This document shows, piece after piece, positions 15,068 through 23,343 of a stretch of 50,724 nucleotides of DNA (its first letter is position 1; every line of letters begins with the position of its first letter). This DNA is from a virus. The notes under the pieces are model-generated. The model was given only the letters and a program-made list of their open reading frames with translations, was not told where the DNA came from and did no database searches. Location of the stretch: the IMG/VR virus record IMGVR_UViG_3300046714_000194, positions 1 through 50,724 of that record, one strand, 5' to 3'. The position numbers and the translations under genes were made by a program.

Positions 15068-16707
15068 GCGGCCTTCCCTTCGATCAGCTCCACCAACCCC
15101 GCAAGCAATTCGTCGTCGGTGCCGCCGCGCATGTCTTCGAGCAGCCCGTCCGAGCCGGCGCCGATCACGTCTGCAAACGTCTCGAGCTTTGCAAGCACTC
15201 TATCCTTCACGATCTCGTCCACCGTTCCGACGCCGATTAGGTACCACATCGTTACGGCCTTGTCCTGCCCGAGCCGGTGTACGCGTGCTTCGGCCTGCAA
15301 GAGCGTCGCCGGCACCCAATCGAGCCCGACAAAGATCACGTTGTCGAACCCGGTAAGATCGATCCCGGTCGTGATGCTCTTGATCGTCGCGACGGCGACG
15401 GGGGCTTCGGCGATGACGGCCCTGCGCTGATCGGCCGGGGTTTCGCCGTCGACCTGCGGCGCCCTGAGCTTGTCGGCGAGCTCGTGTGCCGTCGGGATCC
15501 GGGTGGTCACGAGCAGCACACGGCCCGAGCCTGCAACGATCTCCCGCGTGAGCTCGACGGCAGCGGCGATCTTGTAGGCTTCGACGTTCGATAGGAGCGA
15601 CTGCACGCCAAACTTCGCTTGCCCCTTCCAGTTGATCGCGCTTTGCGCCCGGGCGAGATCCTTCCGCGCCTTCGCCGGAAGTGCAACTTCGTGGATCACG
15701 CGCGTGCGACTCGGCAGCTCTTGCGCAACTTCGCCCTTCGTCCGGCGCAGCATGCAATCGGCGAGTCGGCCCTTAAGCTCCAGAGCGTTCGAGGCGCCAT
15801 CGAACACCCACACCGGCGGCCTGTCGGGCACGCCTTCGATCTCTTCGTAGTGGCCGTTGCAGTACCGCTTCGCATACCCCCACGGCACCCGCCGACGCGC
15901 CGGCGAGATCGCCCCGAAGCGGCCAGGCCAAAGAATGTGCAGCACGTGCCACAGATCCGCCGGTCTGCTCGTGATCGGCGTGCCCGTTAGGCCGAGGCGC
16001 CTCACCGGCAAGCACCGAGAGCTCATGCCAAAGAGCCACTCGTCGATCGCCTTGCTGCGCTGCGAAGCGGGATTGGCCAGGTAGTGGATCTCGTCCAGCA
16101 CCAGATTGCGGATCCCGTCGAGGCTTGCAGCGTCCTTCCGCACGCGTTTCTGGAAGCCTTCGTAGCTCTCGATCTCCCACCGGCCGGCGTCGGCCCAGGG
16201 CGACCCCCACCGCGCGATCTGCGCGAGCCAGTGCTGCCGAACGATCGCGGGGCAGACGACGAGCACACGCCCGTCGGGATCGGCGGCGTCAAGCGCCGTG
16301 ATCGCCTGCGCGCTCTTGCCGATCCCCATCTCGTCGGCGAGCAGGGCTGCACCGCCGTTGTGCAAGAGCTGCCAGCGGATCCACTCGGCGCCGTCATGCT
16401 GATACTGCCGCAGCTCGGGCGGGGCGTCCGCCGGCGGCAGCTCCGAGATGTGGGGGCGCCCTGCCGGCTCCGGCAACGGCCAACGAGGCGCCGAGATCTT
16501 GGCCGCTTCGAGCGTGGCGCACACGAGCCGGATCGCCTCGCGATCGCCGCGCCAGCACCCGCGCCGATTGGGGCAGGACGGATCCGGCACCCAAGCGATC
16601 CCGGGCATCGCCTTGAACTGGTCTTTCGCTGCTTCCGAGTACGTGTACGGCATGGCGTCAACCTGCCAGGGGAGCGGGCCGGGACGGAAGGTGATCAGGC
16701 CAGGCAT
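15064..16707 (-). CDS. SNF2-family DEAD-like helicase/translocase
   Basis: 547 aa. Motif I LLADEMGIGKSAQAI (about 137-151), VVCPAIVRQHW (Ia), LVLDEIHYL (DEXH box II), LGLTGTPI (III), then the second RecA lobe with LLVTTRIPTAHEL (IV), TTGIDLTGFDNVIF (V) and EARVHRLGQD (VI). This is the SNF2/SMARCAL1-like phage helicase arrangement. It likely remodels forks or displaces proteins from DNA. TGATG overlap with the previous gene sets the start at 16707; upstream in-frame residues belong to another gene's strand. Confidence 0.9.
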   Translation of the reverse strand: MPGLITFRPGPLPWQVDAMPYTYSEAAKDQFKAMPGIAWVPDPSCPNRRGCWRGDREAIRLVCATLEAAKISAPRWPLPEPAGRPHISELPPADAPPELRQYQHDGAEWIRWQLLHNGGAALLADEMGIGKSAQAITALDAADPDGRVLVVCPAIVRQHWLAQIARWGSPWADAGRWEIESYEGFQKRVRKDAASLDGIRNLVLDEIHYLANPASQRSKAIDEWLFGMSSRCLPVRRLGLTGTPITSRPADLWHVLHILWPGRFGAISPARRRVPWGYAKRYCNGHYEEIEGVPDRPPVWVFDGASNALELKGRLADCMLRRTKGEVAQELPSRTRVIHEVALPAKARKDLARAQSAINWKGQAKFGVQSLLSNVEAYKIAAAVELTREIVAGSGRVLLVTTRIPTAHELADKLRAPQVDGETPADQRRAVIAEAPVAVATIKSITTGIDLTGFDNVIFVGLDWVPATLLQAEARVHRLGQDKAVTMWYLIGVGTVDEIVKDRVLAKLETFADVIGAGSDGLLEDMRGGTDDELLAGLVELIEGKAA

Positions 16708-16925
16708 CAGGCGCGCCCCCACGAGTCGGTGCGCCGCTTTCGAAAGTGGTTGTCGGCTGCCGTCTTGCGTTTGCAGGTTCTTGGCGGCAGCCGACGAGCG
16801 GCAAGATCGTACCCGCACATGGGGCAGAAGCTCACCGCAATCACCGCGCCGAGCGTGCGCACTTCCCAGCAAGGCCAACCGGGATCGTGGGCAACGTTTG
16901 GATCGGCGCAGTTTGGGCAAGCCAT
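16707..16925 (-). CDS. Zinc-ribbon protein
   Basis: 72 aa: CPNCADPN near the start and FCPMCGYDL about 30 residues on, two CxxC knuckles forming a zinc ribbon, followed by a very basic tail (RRLPPRTCKRKTAADNHFRKRRTD) that could contact nucleic acid. ATG 16925 overlaps the preceding TAA (TAATG), and its stop overlaps the SNF2 start. Likely a cofactor of the helicase. Confidence 0.65.
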   Translation of the reverse strand: MACPNCADPNVAHDPGWPCWEVRTLGAVIAVSFCPMCGYDLAARRLPPRTCKRKTAADNHFRKRRTDSWGRA

Positions 16926-17104
16926 TACCGCACCTGCGCGTGATGTACATGCCGCGCGCCAGTGCGGCGAGACACAGCGACAGCGCCGAGGATCCGCCAC
17001 GGCCCGCCGACGCTCGTTTGAAGCTGCGCGTACGATGCGGCCGGCCCGGAGAAGTGCACGACGCGGCGCTTGCCGGTGAGCGGGAAGGTTGGAAGGGGCG
17101 TCAC
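16925..17104 (-). CDS. Small hypothetical protein
   Basis: 59 aa, basic, with no recognisable motif; a short strand pair KRRVVHFSGP is followed by a helical and basic tail. GTG 17104 overlaps the previous stop (GTGA) and its TAA overlaps the next ATG. It fills a 176-bp interval that would otherwise be empty in a fully coupled operon, which is the main evidence. Confidence 0.45.
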   Translation of the reverse strand: MTPLPTFPLTGKRRVVHFSGPAASYAQLQTSVGGPWRILGAVAVSRRTGARHVHHAQVR

Positions 17105-17328
17105 GGTGCGTCTGCCTTTCCCTCACGCGCCATGCACTTCCACTCGCAAGAGCTGCGCCACTGGCTCTCGCAGAGACACACCGGTTCGGCGCCAATGTGG
17201 CAGCTTGGCGGGATCCCGACGCAGCGGGAAGGTCGCGACGCAACGGCAATCACGACGCCAGACGCAGTGGTGCCAAGCAACCACGCGAAGAACAGAACGG
17301 CAACGACGGCGGCAGCTTCGCGGATCAC
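17101..17328 (-). CDS. Membrane-anchored Cys-rich small protein
   Basis: 75 aa. An N-terminal hydrophobic helix (AAAVVAVLFFAWLLGTTASGVVIAV) is followed by a basic segment and six cysteines (RCVG, PSCH, VCLCES, SCEWKC), suggesting a periplasmic disulfide-rich tail or a metal site. Coupled by 4-nt overlaps. Function unknown. Confidence 0.55.
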   Translation of the reverse strand: MIREAAAVVAVLFFAWLLGTTASGVVIAVASRPSRCVGIPPSCHIGAEPVCLCESQWRSSCEWKCMAREGKADAP

Positions 17329-17798
17329 GGCGTCACCTTTGCGCGCGGTCCGGGGAACCGAAGGCGCTTTCGCGGTACAGGCATCTCCTCGGGTTCGTCT
17401 TCGAGCCCACCCGAGATCGGTGCAGCACCCGGCGGGGCCGGCGCAGGCACGTTGCGGATCTCGAACGCCGTCAGGTCGAGCCGGCCCGCCTGCAGCGCGT
17501 CGTACTTCGCCGTCGCGATCGCTTCACGCATTGCGGCAGCACCGGCTTCGAAGGCGTCGGGATCTGGCGCAGGCGCCGGGCGCGGCATGCCTGCGGGCCT
17601 CGGCTCTAGTTCTTCGCCGTGCAGCTCGGGCGCGTTACGCCATGCTTCGATCAGGCTGCGCGTTTGGATCCAGATCGCATACGTCGTGTGCTTCGTTGCG
17701 ATCGGCACGGCCCCGTCGTGCAGTTCCACGAGCCCAAGATCTCCGTCGAGCACGACTCGCGCGACTTCGGATCCGTCAACGGCTAGCCGCAGCGTCAC
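17325..17798 (-). CDS. Hypothetical protein with β-rich N-terminus
   Basis: 157 aa. The first 50 residues form likely β-strands (VTLRLAVDGSEVARVVLDGDL), then a helix around ATAKYDALQAGRLDLTAF and a Pro/Ala linker to a basic end (RKRLRFPGPRAK). GTG 17798 overlaps the previous stop. No family recognised; it lies among small helicase-operon genes. Confidence 0.5.
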   Translation of the reverse strand: MTLRLAVDGSEVARVVLDGDLGLVELHDGAVPIATKHTTYAIWIQTRSLIEAWRNAPELHGEELEPRPAGMPRPAPAPDPDAFEAGAAAMREAIATAKYDALQAGRLDLTAFEIRNVPAPAPPGAAPISGGLEDEPEEMPVPRKRLRFPGPRAKVTP

Positions 17799-18025
17799 GA
17801 CGACACCTCGCGCGTGTACCTGCATTCCGGCTTTTCGCAGATCGGGCACAGCAGCAGCCGCTTCGTCGTGCCCTTCGCCTCGACCTTCTTCTCTTTGCGT
17901 TTCGCCTTCCCAGGGATTGGCAGGCCATTCAGCATGTCGCCCGGGTCCTGGTGCTGTGCCTGCCCGGTGCCGGCGAAGGCCGGCGCGGGGAATAGCGGAT
18001 CGCGTTGTGCTTGTTGCTGGCTCAT
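17795..18025 (-). CDS. Small basic protein with partial zinc knuckle
   Basis: 76 aa, starting with a Gln/Pro-rich disordered half and a strongly basic centre (GKAKRKEKKVEAKGTTKR), then LLLCPICEKPECRY with three Cys. ATG 18025 overlaps the previous stop (ATGA). Unknown function; likely nucleic-acid-binding by composition. Confidence 0.5.
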   Translation of the reverse strand: MSQQQAQRDPLFPAPAFAGTGQAQHQDPGDMLNGLPIPGKAKRKEKKVEAKGTTKRLLLCPICEKPECRYTREVSS

Positions 18026-18327
18026 TCGGTATCTTCTTTCGGATCGCACAGCCAACCTCGATTGAAGCTCTTGCGCCCGCAGCCGCAGACGTACACGGGC
18101 TGGCCCTGCGCCAATGCGGCGTCGAACTCTTCGCGGGTGTGCATAACCCAGATCGGCAACTTGGCGAGAGTGTCGACGCGCAGATCGTCGTAGTCGTGGC
18201 GGGGCCGGGCGGGCGCCGCTTTCGGAATCGGGATCCCGTTGATCTCGCCCTGCGCGGCCTCGGGCGGTTTCGCTTCGGCCTGCCCCGCGATCGGAAAGGC
18301 CCATCCCCGTTTGAACTGGTCTTGCAT
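18022..18327 (-). CDS. Hypothetical protein
   Basis: 101 aa. A short aromatic N-terminus (FKRGWAF), a Pro/Ala linker with PIPKAAPARPRHDYDDL, then a compact C-terminal part with VYVCGCGRKSFNRGW. The PIP-like linker also appears in the next ORF (GLPIPGKA), hinting at a shared binding motif. AAGGAG lies 8 nt upstream of ATG 18327. Function unknown. Confidence 0.55.
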   Translation of the reverse strand: MQDQFKRGWAFPIAGQAEAKPPEAAQGEINGIPIPKAAPARPRHDYDDLRVDTLAKLPIWVMHTREEFDAALAQGQPVYVCGCGRKSFNRGWLCDPKEDTE

Positions 18328-18343
18328 GTTCGTGCTCCTTCGA

Positions 18344-20125
18344 TCAGTTGATCGTGTTGCTGCGGGTTCCGCCCCGCTCGGCCCACTCTTGCGCCTTGGC
18401 GTGGCCAAGGTGCTCCCGCACGACGGCCATGCACTCGAGGTAGTACGGCGTAGCGGCGAGCTCTTTGCACGACTCTGCGACAGCGCGTGTGAAGTCGAGC
18501 TGCCCGACGCCGCTAGGCTCCGACGTGCCGGCTTCTCGATCTCGCCGCATAGCGTGATCGATCGCGCGTCCGACGACACCGGCGATCACCGCGCCGCTCA
18601 CAACGTCGCGCATACGCAGCTGCAGCTCGGGCCCGCCTTCGACACGGCCGATCGGCCGCACGACGGTGTGATCGGCGAACATGTGGCCGATCACCTCGGC
18701 AGCGTCGAACTCCTCGGCGCAGGGTACGCCGTGCGACGCGAGCCGCAAGATCTCGAGCGCTTGCGGCGCCTCGGGCCTTCGCACTTCGATCCGCCGATCG
18801 ATGCGTCCGTCTCTCACGACTGCCGGGTCGAGCGCATCGGGGAGGTTGGTGCTCAGAAGCACGAACGCGGCGTGCTCTTCGAGGCCGTCCATTTCGGCAA
18901 GAAACGTCGGCACCGTCGTACCCTCGATCCCCGAAAGCGAGCGGCCTCGGCGTTCTCCGAGTAGCGCCTCGGCCTCGTCGATGAAGATCACCGCAGGCCG
19001 GCCGTGCTCGGCCCGGTACCGCCGTGCCCGGTCGAACAGCGATCGGATCTTCTCTTCCGTTGCGCCGACCCACTTCGTCAAGAGCTCGGGCCCTTTGACG
19101 TAGAAGAACCCGCCGGGCGCCCCATGCGCCTGCAGACTCGACGCTACGGCCTTCCCGAGCATCGTCTTGCCGCAGCCCGGAGGGCCCCACAGCAGTGCGC
19201 CCTTCGCCGGCTTGCGCCCGTACGCCGCCCACAACGCTGCGTGCTGGATCGGGTATTCGATCGCCTCGCGTAGCGCCTCTTTCGCGTCCGACAGGCCTCC
19301 GATCGACTCCCACGTGACGCCCGTTGAATCGTCGTGCGTCATGTCGGCCGATGGCTGCGCCGCCATGTCGAGCGCGAAGGCGCCATCGTCGGAGATCACG
19401 ACAGCGTCGCCGAGCTTTGCGGCCTTGCACATCTCGGAGCGAACGACGGCGCGTTTGGAGCCGTTCACCTCGACTTCGAGCGTTCCGTCCGTCTCGTCGA
19501 TGTTGGTGACGGATCCGACCGGCCCCGTCCTAGGCGCCTCGCAACGACCCAGCACTTGGTTGCTCGGCTGTACCACACGCACCCAATCGCCGACGTCGAT
19601 CGCGTCTGGCCGACCGCTGACGGTTGGACGCTTGGCCTGCACGGTGAGCGGGCCGAGGCGCACAACGAGATGCGACGTCGTAACGGCCGATACGAGCCCG
19701 AGCATGCAAGCGCTTTCCGAAAGGCCTTGGATGAAGTCGCCCTGTTGCTTCAGCTGATCTTCCATCTGGGCGATGCGCTGCACGACTTCGCGCGGATCAC
19801 CCGAACGGATCCGCTCGTAGATCTCCTCTTCGCGCGAGCGCGGCGCCCGATCGACCTTGCCGTAGATCTCGCGTATATCGATCCCGTACATGTTTTTGCT
19901 GCTCATAGTCATTGCCCTTTCTGTTCGTTCGTACGCCTCTTTTATGGTGCGCATGATCACATCTCGAGTCGGCCCGTTGTCGATCAGCACGTTCGAAAAC
20001 GTGCCGGGCGTGTTCGGCGTTGCCGGCGGATCGGGCACGAACGCGGGCGACGACATTGCGGCGCGCTTCTGCTCTTCGCGGTACTTCGCCTGCCGCCGTT
20101 CTCGCTTGATCTCCGTCTTGCTCAC
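18344..20125 (-). CDS. AAA+ ATPase resembling proteasomal ATPase Mpa/ARC
   Basis: 593 aa. A charged helical N-terminus with a coiled coil (about 90-140, QRIAQMEDQLKQQG) leads to an OB-like domain (DWVRVVQPSNQVLG...GPVGSVTNID, about 175-235) and one AAA domain with Walker A WGPPGCGKT, pore-proximal KGPELLTKWVGATEEKIR, Walker B AVIFIDEAEALL, sensor LLSTN and arginine finger DGRIDRR. This is the Mpa/ARC/Cdc48-like plan. A terminal QYL-type proteasome-docking motif is not present (ends RSNTIN), so partner use is unclear. Coupled to the helicase gene. Confidence 0.85.
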   Translation of the reverse strand: MSKTEIKRERRQAKYREEQKRAAMSSPAFVPDPPATPNTPGTFSNVLIDNGPTRDVIMRTIKEAYERTERAMTMSSKNMYGIDIREIYGKVDRAPRSREEEIYERIRSGDPREVVQRIAQMEDQLKQQGDFIQGLSESACMLGLVSAVTTSHLVVRLGPLTVQAKRPTVSGRPDAIDVGDWVRVVQPSNQVLGRCEAPRTGPVGSVTNIDETDGTLEVEVNGSKRAVVRSEMCKAAKLGDAVVISDDGAFALDMAAQPSADMTHDDSTGVTWESIGGLSDAKEALREAIEYPIQHAALWAAYGRKPAKGALLWGPPGCGKTMLGKAVASSLQAHGAPGGFFYVKGPELLTKWVGATEEKIRSLFDRARRYRAEHGRPAVIFIDEAEALLGERRGRSLSGIEGTTVPTFLAEMDGLEEHAAFVLLSTNLPDALDPAVVRDGRIDRRIEVRRPEAPQALEILRLASHGVPCAEEFDAAEVIGHMFADHTVVRPIGRVEGGPELQLRMRDVVSGAVIAGVVGRAIDHAMRRDREAGTSEPSGVGQLDFTRAVAESCKELAATPYYLECMAVVREHLGHAKAQEWAERGGTRSNTIN

Positions 20126-21603
20126 GTGACCACCTCTTTCGGCTCACGCACGTAGATCAGCTCTCGCTTCGCCCGGGTGATCCCGACGTAGAGCAGGTTG
20201 TCTTCCTCGGCGCCCGACCACTTGCAGTACGTGTCTCGCAAGAGCCACACCCGATTGGCTTCGAGCCCTTTCGCCTTGTGCGTGGACATGAGGTGAATCG
20301 CGGGGCCGTGCGCCTCGGCAAAGAGCAGCTCGATCTTCTCGAGCAGCTCCCGCACCGTGCCGCAGCTCTCGCAGAGCACCCGCAAGCACGCCGCTCGATC
20401 CTCGATCGCTCGTGTGTCGCGTCCTGCCCGCGTGAGCCGCTGCGTCTCGCGTGTTTCCCACGCTCCGAGCAGCCGCAGCAGCTCGTCGATCTCGTCGGCC
20501 TTCGTGCCCTTCACCCACTGCGCCAAGCCCGCCCCGATCTCTCGGCCTCTGATCCGCGCGCGCTTCCCTGCGGCGATCCACTTGAGGCATTCCGAGATCA
20601 GCTGGGCGTTGGTGCGGCTGATCACGAAGTCACCCGCGACGGCGCCCGAGCGCATGGCGTCTTCCGAGCAGGTGCGCACGACACCTTCCGGGGCGTTGGG
20701 CGCCGCCGAGATCGCCGGCACGAGTCGTTGCGCTTCGCGTGTCACGCTGACGGGGCATCGGTACGTCACGGAAAGCGGCAGCACCTCAGCTTGCAGCCGT
20801 TCGATCATGCGCGGGATTGCTCGGACGTCGGCGCCTCGGAAGCCGTAGATCGCTTGGCGCCTATCGCCGATGGCACAGATCCGCCCGCGGGAGCCGCTCG
20901 CTCGCACGACCGTCTCGAGCTGCGCCGGATTGAGATCCTGCGTCTCGTCGACGAACACCCACCGGTACGACGGCAAGGGCAGGCGCTGCGCGATCGGCAA
21001 CCACACCATATCGTCGAAGCCGACCGGGCCTTCTGTATCTTCGCGCGTCTCGTTCAGCACGACGCATGCTGCCCGGAGGATCCGCGAGCGGGGCCACACC
21101 TTCTCATCGTCGGGGAAGGCAATGTCTGCGGCGTCGGCGGCCTCGTCAAGCACGTCCGGCTCGGCGTCGAGCAGCGCGCCCTTCGCGAGGGATACGACCT
21201 TGCCGATCGTGACGCGGCCTTCGCGGGTGTGCCAATTGGTGTCGCCGGTGACGCGCTCGATCCGCTTGCGTTCGTGGGTGCCTTCCTTGTCGATCGGGCG
21301 TCGGCCGTGGGAGCGAGTGATCGCCCGCAGCCCAAACGAGTGGAGCGTTTGCACCTGCACGCTCGGCGGCACCCGCTCGGCGAGCTCTTCGGCGATCGCC
21401 TTGTTGAACGCCACCATGAGGATCGGACCTTGGCGCACGTGGCGAAGCGCTTCGACGATCGTCGTCGTCTTGCCGGTGCCGGCGAGCGCTTCGACGACGA
21501 GGTGCGGGGCGTCTTCGGAGGGGTCGGCAACGGCCTCGAAAACGGCCTGCTGCTGCGGGCTCCACGTGCGTGCGGGAGCCCCGATCGGTTGTGCGGCGCT
21601 CAT
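20122..21603 (-). CDS. UvrD/PcrA-type SF1 helicase
   Basis: 493 aa. Q-motif WSPQQQAVFEAV, motif I EALAGTGKTTTIVEAL, FVDETQDLNPAQ (II), AIGDRRQAIYGFRGAD (III), LSVTYRCP (IV), HLMSTHKAKGLEANRVW (V) and YVGITRAKREL (VI) are all present in order. It is shorter than full UvrD because the 2B domain is reduced. Likely acts in replication or recombination with the AAA+ ATPase it is coupled to. Confidence 0.92.
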   Translation of the reverse strand: MSAAQPIGAPARTWSPQQQAVFEAVADPSEDAPHLVVEALAGTGKTTTIVEALRHVRQGPILMVAFNKAIAEELAERVPPSVQVQTLHSFGLRAITRSHGRRPIDKEGTHERKRIERVTGDTNWHTREGRVTIGKVVSLAKGALLDAEPDVLDEAADAADIAFPDDEKVWPRSRILRAACVVLNETREDTEGPVGFDDMVWLPIAQRLPLPSYRWVFVDETQDLNPAQLETVVRASGSRGRICAIGDRRQAIYGFRGADVRAIPRMIERLQAEVLPLSVTYRCPVSVTREAQRLVPAISAAPNAPEGVVRTCSEDAMRSGAVAGDFVISRTNAQLISECLKWIAAGKRARIRGREIGAGLAQWVKGTKADEIDELLRLLGAWETRETQRLTRAGRDTRAIEDRAACLRVLCESCGTVRELLEKIELLFAEAHGPAIHLMSTHKAKGLEANRVWLLRDTYCKWSGAEEDNLLYVGITRAKRELIYVREPKEVVT

Positions 21604-21782
21604 GGCAAGAGCTCCGCAATGTCTGCCGCCTTATCGAACGCTTCGAGCGCGCAGGCGAAAGAGAACAACCACGACGAGTGATCGGGCTCGGCCGTACCGC
21701 TGATCATGGTGAGTGCACGGGTTAGGTGCAGGAAGCCGTTGTGCAGGTAATCTTCGGCTGCGAGCTGTGCGGGGCGTTTCAT
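21600..21782 (-). CDS. Small helical hypothetical protein
   Basis: 60 aa, entirely helical in prediction (QLAAEDYLHNGFLHLTRAL then FSFACALEAFDKAADIAEL). ATGA overlaps on both sides. No family recognised; part of the early operon. Confidence 0.5.
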   Translation of the reverse strand: MKRPAQLAAEDYLHNGFLHLTRALTMISGTAEPDHSSWLFSFACALEAFDKAADIAELLP

Positions 21783-22018
21783 GTCGTCACCTGCCACACC
21801 GGCAGATCGAGCCACAACGAGCGGACCGTGCCGCCGGTTGCGCCGGGCCCGGTAATCTTGGTTGCCAGAGCCTTCACCGACGGCCGGCCTTGTTTGGCGC
21901 ACTGTGCGCACTCGTGCGCTACCGTTTCTGGTACCGCCACAAGTTCGTACGACTTGAATGTGCGCGTGTTGAAGACGACCGCGCCGACCTTGAGTGCTTC
22001 TGCTTCTGCCTTCGTCAT
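21779..22018 (-). CDS. Small hypothetical protein
   Basis: 79 aa: a helical start (TKAEAEALKVGAVVF), β-strand elements (FKSYELVAVPE) and HECAQCAKQG with a CxxC pair that could bind metal. ATG 22018 is 2 nt from the previous stop. No family recognised. Confidence 0.55.
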   Translation of the reverse strand: MTKAEAEALKVGAVVFNTRTFKSYELVAVPETVAHECAQCAKQGRPSVKALATKITGPGATGGTVRSLWLDLPVWQVTT

Positions 22019-22019
22019 C

Positions 22020-22262
22020 TTACGGGCACCTTTCGATCCACGAACCCTTACGTTTGCCGCGCTGCCACAGCCGCGCGCTGCCGTGCTCCGAGTAGAACTG
22101 CGCAACGTGCTCACGCGCCTGCTCGACGGTATGGCAGTGACAGACCGCAGAGCGCGACACGAACGGAGGCGTACCGCTATCGGCGATCACGATGAAGCGG
22201 TGCGAGAGCAGCCCGCCCGGCCCGCCGTCAGCGTAGAGCTTTAGGATCTCGCGGTCGTTCAC
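22020..22262 (-). CDS. Small hypothetical protein
   Basis: 80 aa: β/α pattern with HRFIVIADSGTPPF, VCHCHTVEQAREHVAQFY and a basic C-terminus (WQRGKRKGSW). GTG 22262 overlaps the previous stop (GTGA). No family recognised. Confidence 0.55.
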   Translation of the reverse strand: MNDREILKLYADGGPGGLLSHRFIVIADSGTPPFVSRSAVCHCHTVEQAREHVAQFYSEHGSARLWQRGKRKGSWIERCP

Positions 22263-22489
22263 TTGCCGGCCTTTCGCATCAGGCGCTCGACAGCGCCGGC
22301 AACGTTCGACGGCTTGACTTCGTACGCGGCAGCGAAGCGCTCGACCATTCCGAGCGCGTACCCGCGCCACAGCGCAGCCTTGATCTCGTCGAGTGCCGGC
22401 GACTGCAGGCGCGCAGCAGCAATGCGCGAGACTTCGTCGGCTTCTTGAATGCAGCACAGCGCTGCAGCTTCGGCAGGTTTCAGCCTCAT
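22259..22489 (-). CDS. Small helical hypothetical protein
   Basis: 76 aa, helical throughout. Residues 45-72 (FAAAYEVKPSNVAGAVERLM) look like a helix-turn-helix, so weak DNA binding is possible. ATG 22489 overlaps the previous stop (ATGA). No confident family. Confidence 0.5.
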   Translation of the reverse strand: MRLKPAEAAALCCIQEADEVSRIAAARLQSPALDEIKAALWRGYALGMVERFAAAYEVKPSNVAGAVERLMRKAGK

Positions 22490-22674
22490 GACGCCATCCC
22501 CTGCAGCCACGTTGCGAGCTGCCCAAGCGCGTCCACCAACGACTCACCGCCGAACGTCGGCCCGCCCTCGATACGGGCAAACCACTCCGAACGCGTTGCC
22601 GTCAGCCCTGCCGTCACCGTCCGCCCACTTTCCTGCCATGCGCGCAGGATCGCTTCTGCTTGTGTCTCGCCCAT
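22486..22674 (-). CDS. Small hypothetical protein
   Basis: 62 aa: AEAILRAWQESGRTV, a two-strand segment (EWFARIEGGPTFGGES) and a C-terminal amphipathic helix (LVDALGQLATWLQGM). ATG 22674 was preferred over a GTG at 22716 because GGAGGCGAGAAGG lies just upstream. Function unknown. Confidence 0.5.
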   Translation of the reverse strand: MGETQAEAILRAWQESGRTVTAGLTATRSEWFARIEGGPTFGGESLVDALGQLATWLQGMAS

Positions 22675-22717
22675 TGCCTTCTCGCCTCCGTCTGCCCTCG
22701 CCGGGCCTTGCGTCACG

Positions 22718-22870
22718 TTACTGTGCGTTGAGACGCTCGAGAATCCGCCGTGCGCGTTGCTCTTCGGCTTCCCTGATCCGCGCCTCGAAGGCAGCCAAGT
22801 CGGCAGCCTCGTCGGCTGACGGGGGAAGCGTCGTGCCGTGCTCGTGCGTCTCTCGCTCGTGTCTCGCCAT
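22718..22870 (-). CDS. Small coiled-coil peptide
   Basis: 50 aa, His/Glu-rich start followed by one long charged helix (ADLAAFEARIREAEEQRARR). It is flanked by 40-85-bp gaps that carry GTGACGCA sites, so it may head its own transcript. Function unknown. Confidence 0.45.
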   Translation of the reverse strand: MARHERETHEHGTTLPPSADEAADLAAFEARIREAEEQRARRILERLNAQ

Positions 22871-22953
22871 CCCGAAAGTTCTTACTGCAGGACGCATGCC
22901 GCACCTGAAGTTTGCGTCACGCGGCGCCGTCACGCAAGACGCACGCGCCGGCG

Positions 22954-23343
22954 CTATGCACCTTTTGCGGCCGGATCTGCCGTTGACGCAGCGGGATCCG
23001 CAGTAGATCCGACCGGTTGGGTTGCCTTGACCTTTTTTCGCCGGGTTGCATGTTTTGCGGCGCGGTACGGCTTCCCCGCTTTTGGCGCAGGGATCACGCG
23101 TTCGGACCGCACCATCCCCCGGGGGATGAAGTGTGCGCACCTGTAGTGCACCGCTCCGTCCTGGCCTTGCTGCAGGTCGGTGCAGAGCGAAACGCCCCGC
23201 TCGTCAGACTGCAGCAGCAAGCCGTACGACGTCGTGTGATACGAGAAGTGCAGCTCAGTTTCGATCTCGTCGGGCTTCAGCTCGTCGAGCTCCGTCGTGT
23301 GCGCGTCGTTCCACTCGACGATCACGATCTGTCGCTGATTCAT
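22954..23343 (-). CDS. Hypothetical protein with basic low-complexity tail
   Basis: 129 aa. The first 90 residues are β-rich (QIVIVEWND, TELHFSYHTTSYGLLLQ, VHYRCAHFIPRG); the tail is Lys-rich then repeats STADPAA twice. ATG 23343 overlaps the cupin stop (ATGA). Function unknown. Confidence 0.6.
   Translation of the reverse strand: MNQRQIVIVEWNDAHTTELDELKPDEIETELHFSYHTTSYGLLLQSDERGVSLCTDLQQGQDGAVHYRCAHFIPRGMVRSERVIPAPKAGKPYRAAKHATRRKKVKATQPVGSTADPAASTADPAAKGA

Noticed and set aside
16448-17995. 515-aa rightward open frame opposite the SNF2 and small genes
   Set aside because: Lies antisense to a well-motifed SNF2 helicase; composition (Arg/Ala/Ser-rich, no domains) is what high-GC shadow frames give.
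20278-21681. 467-aa rightward open frame opposite the UvrD-type helicase
   Set aside because: All helicase motifs are on the other strand; no independent support.
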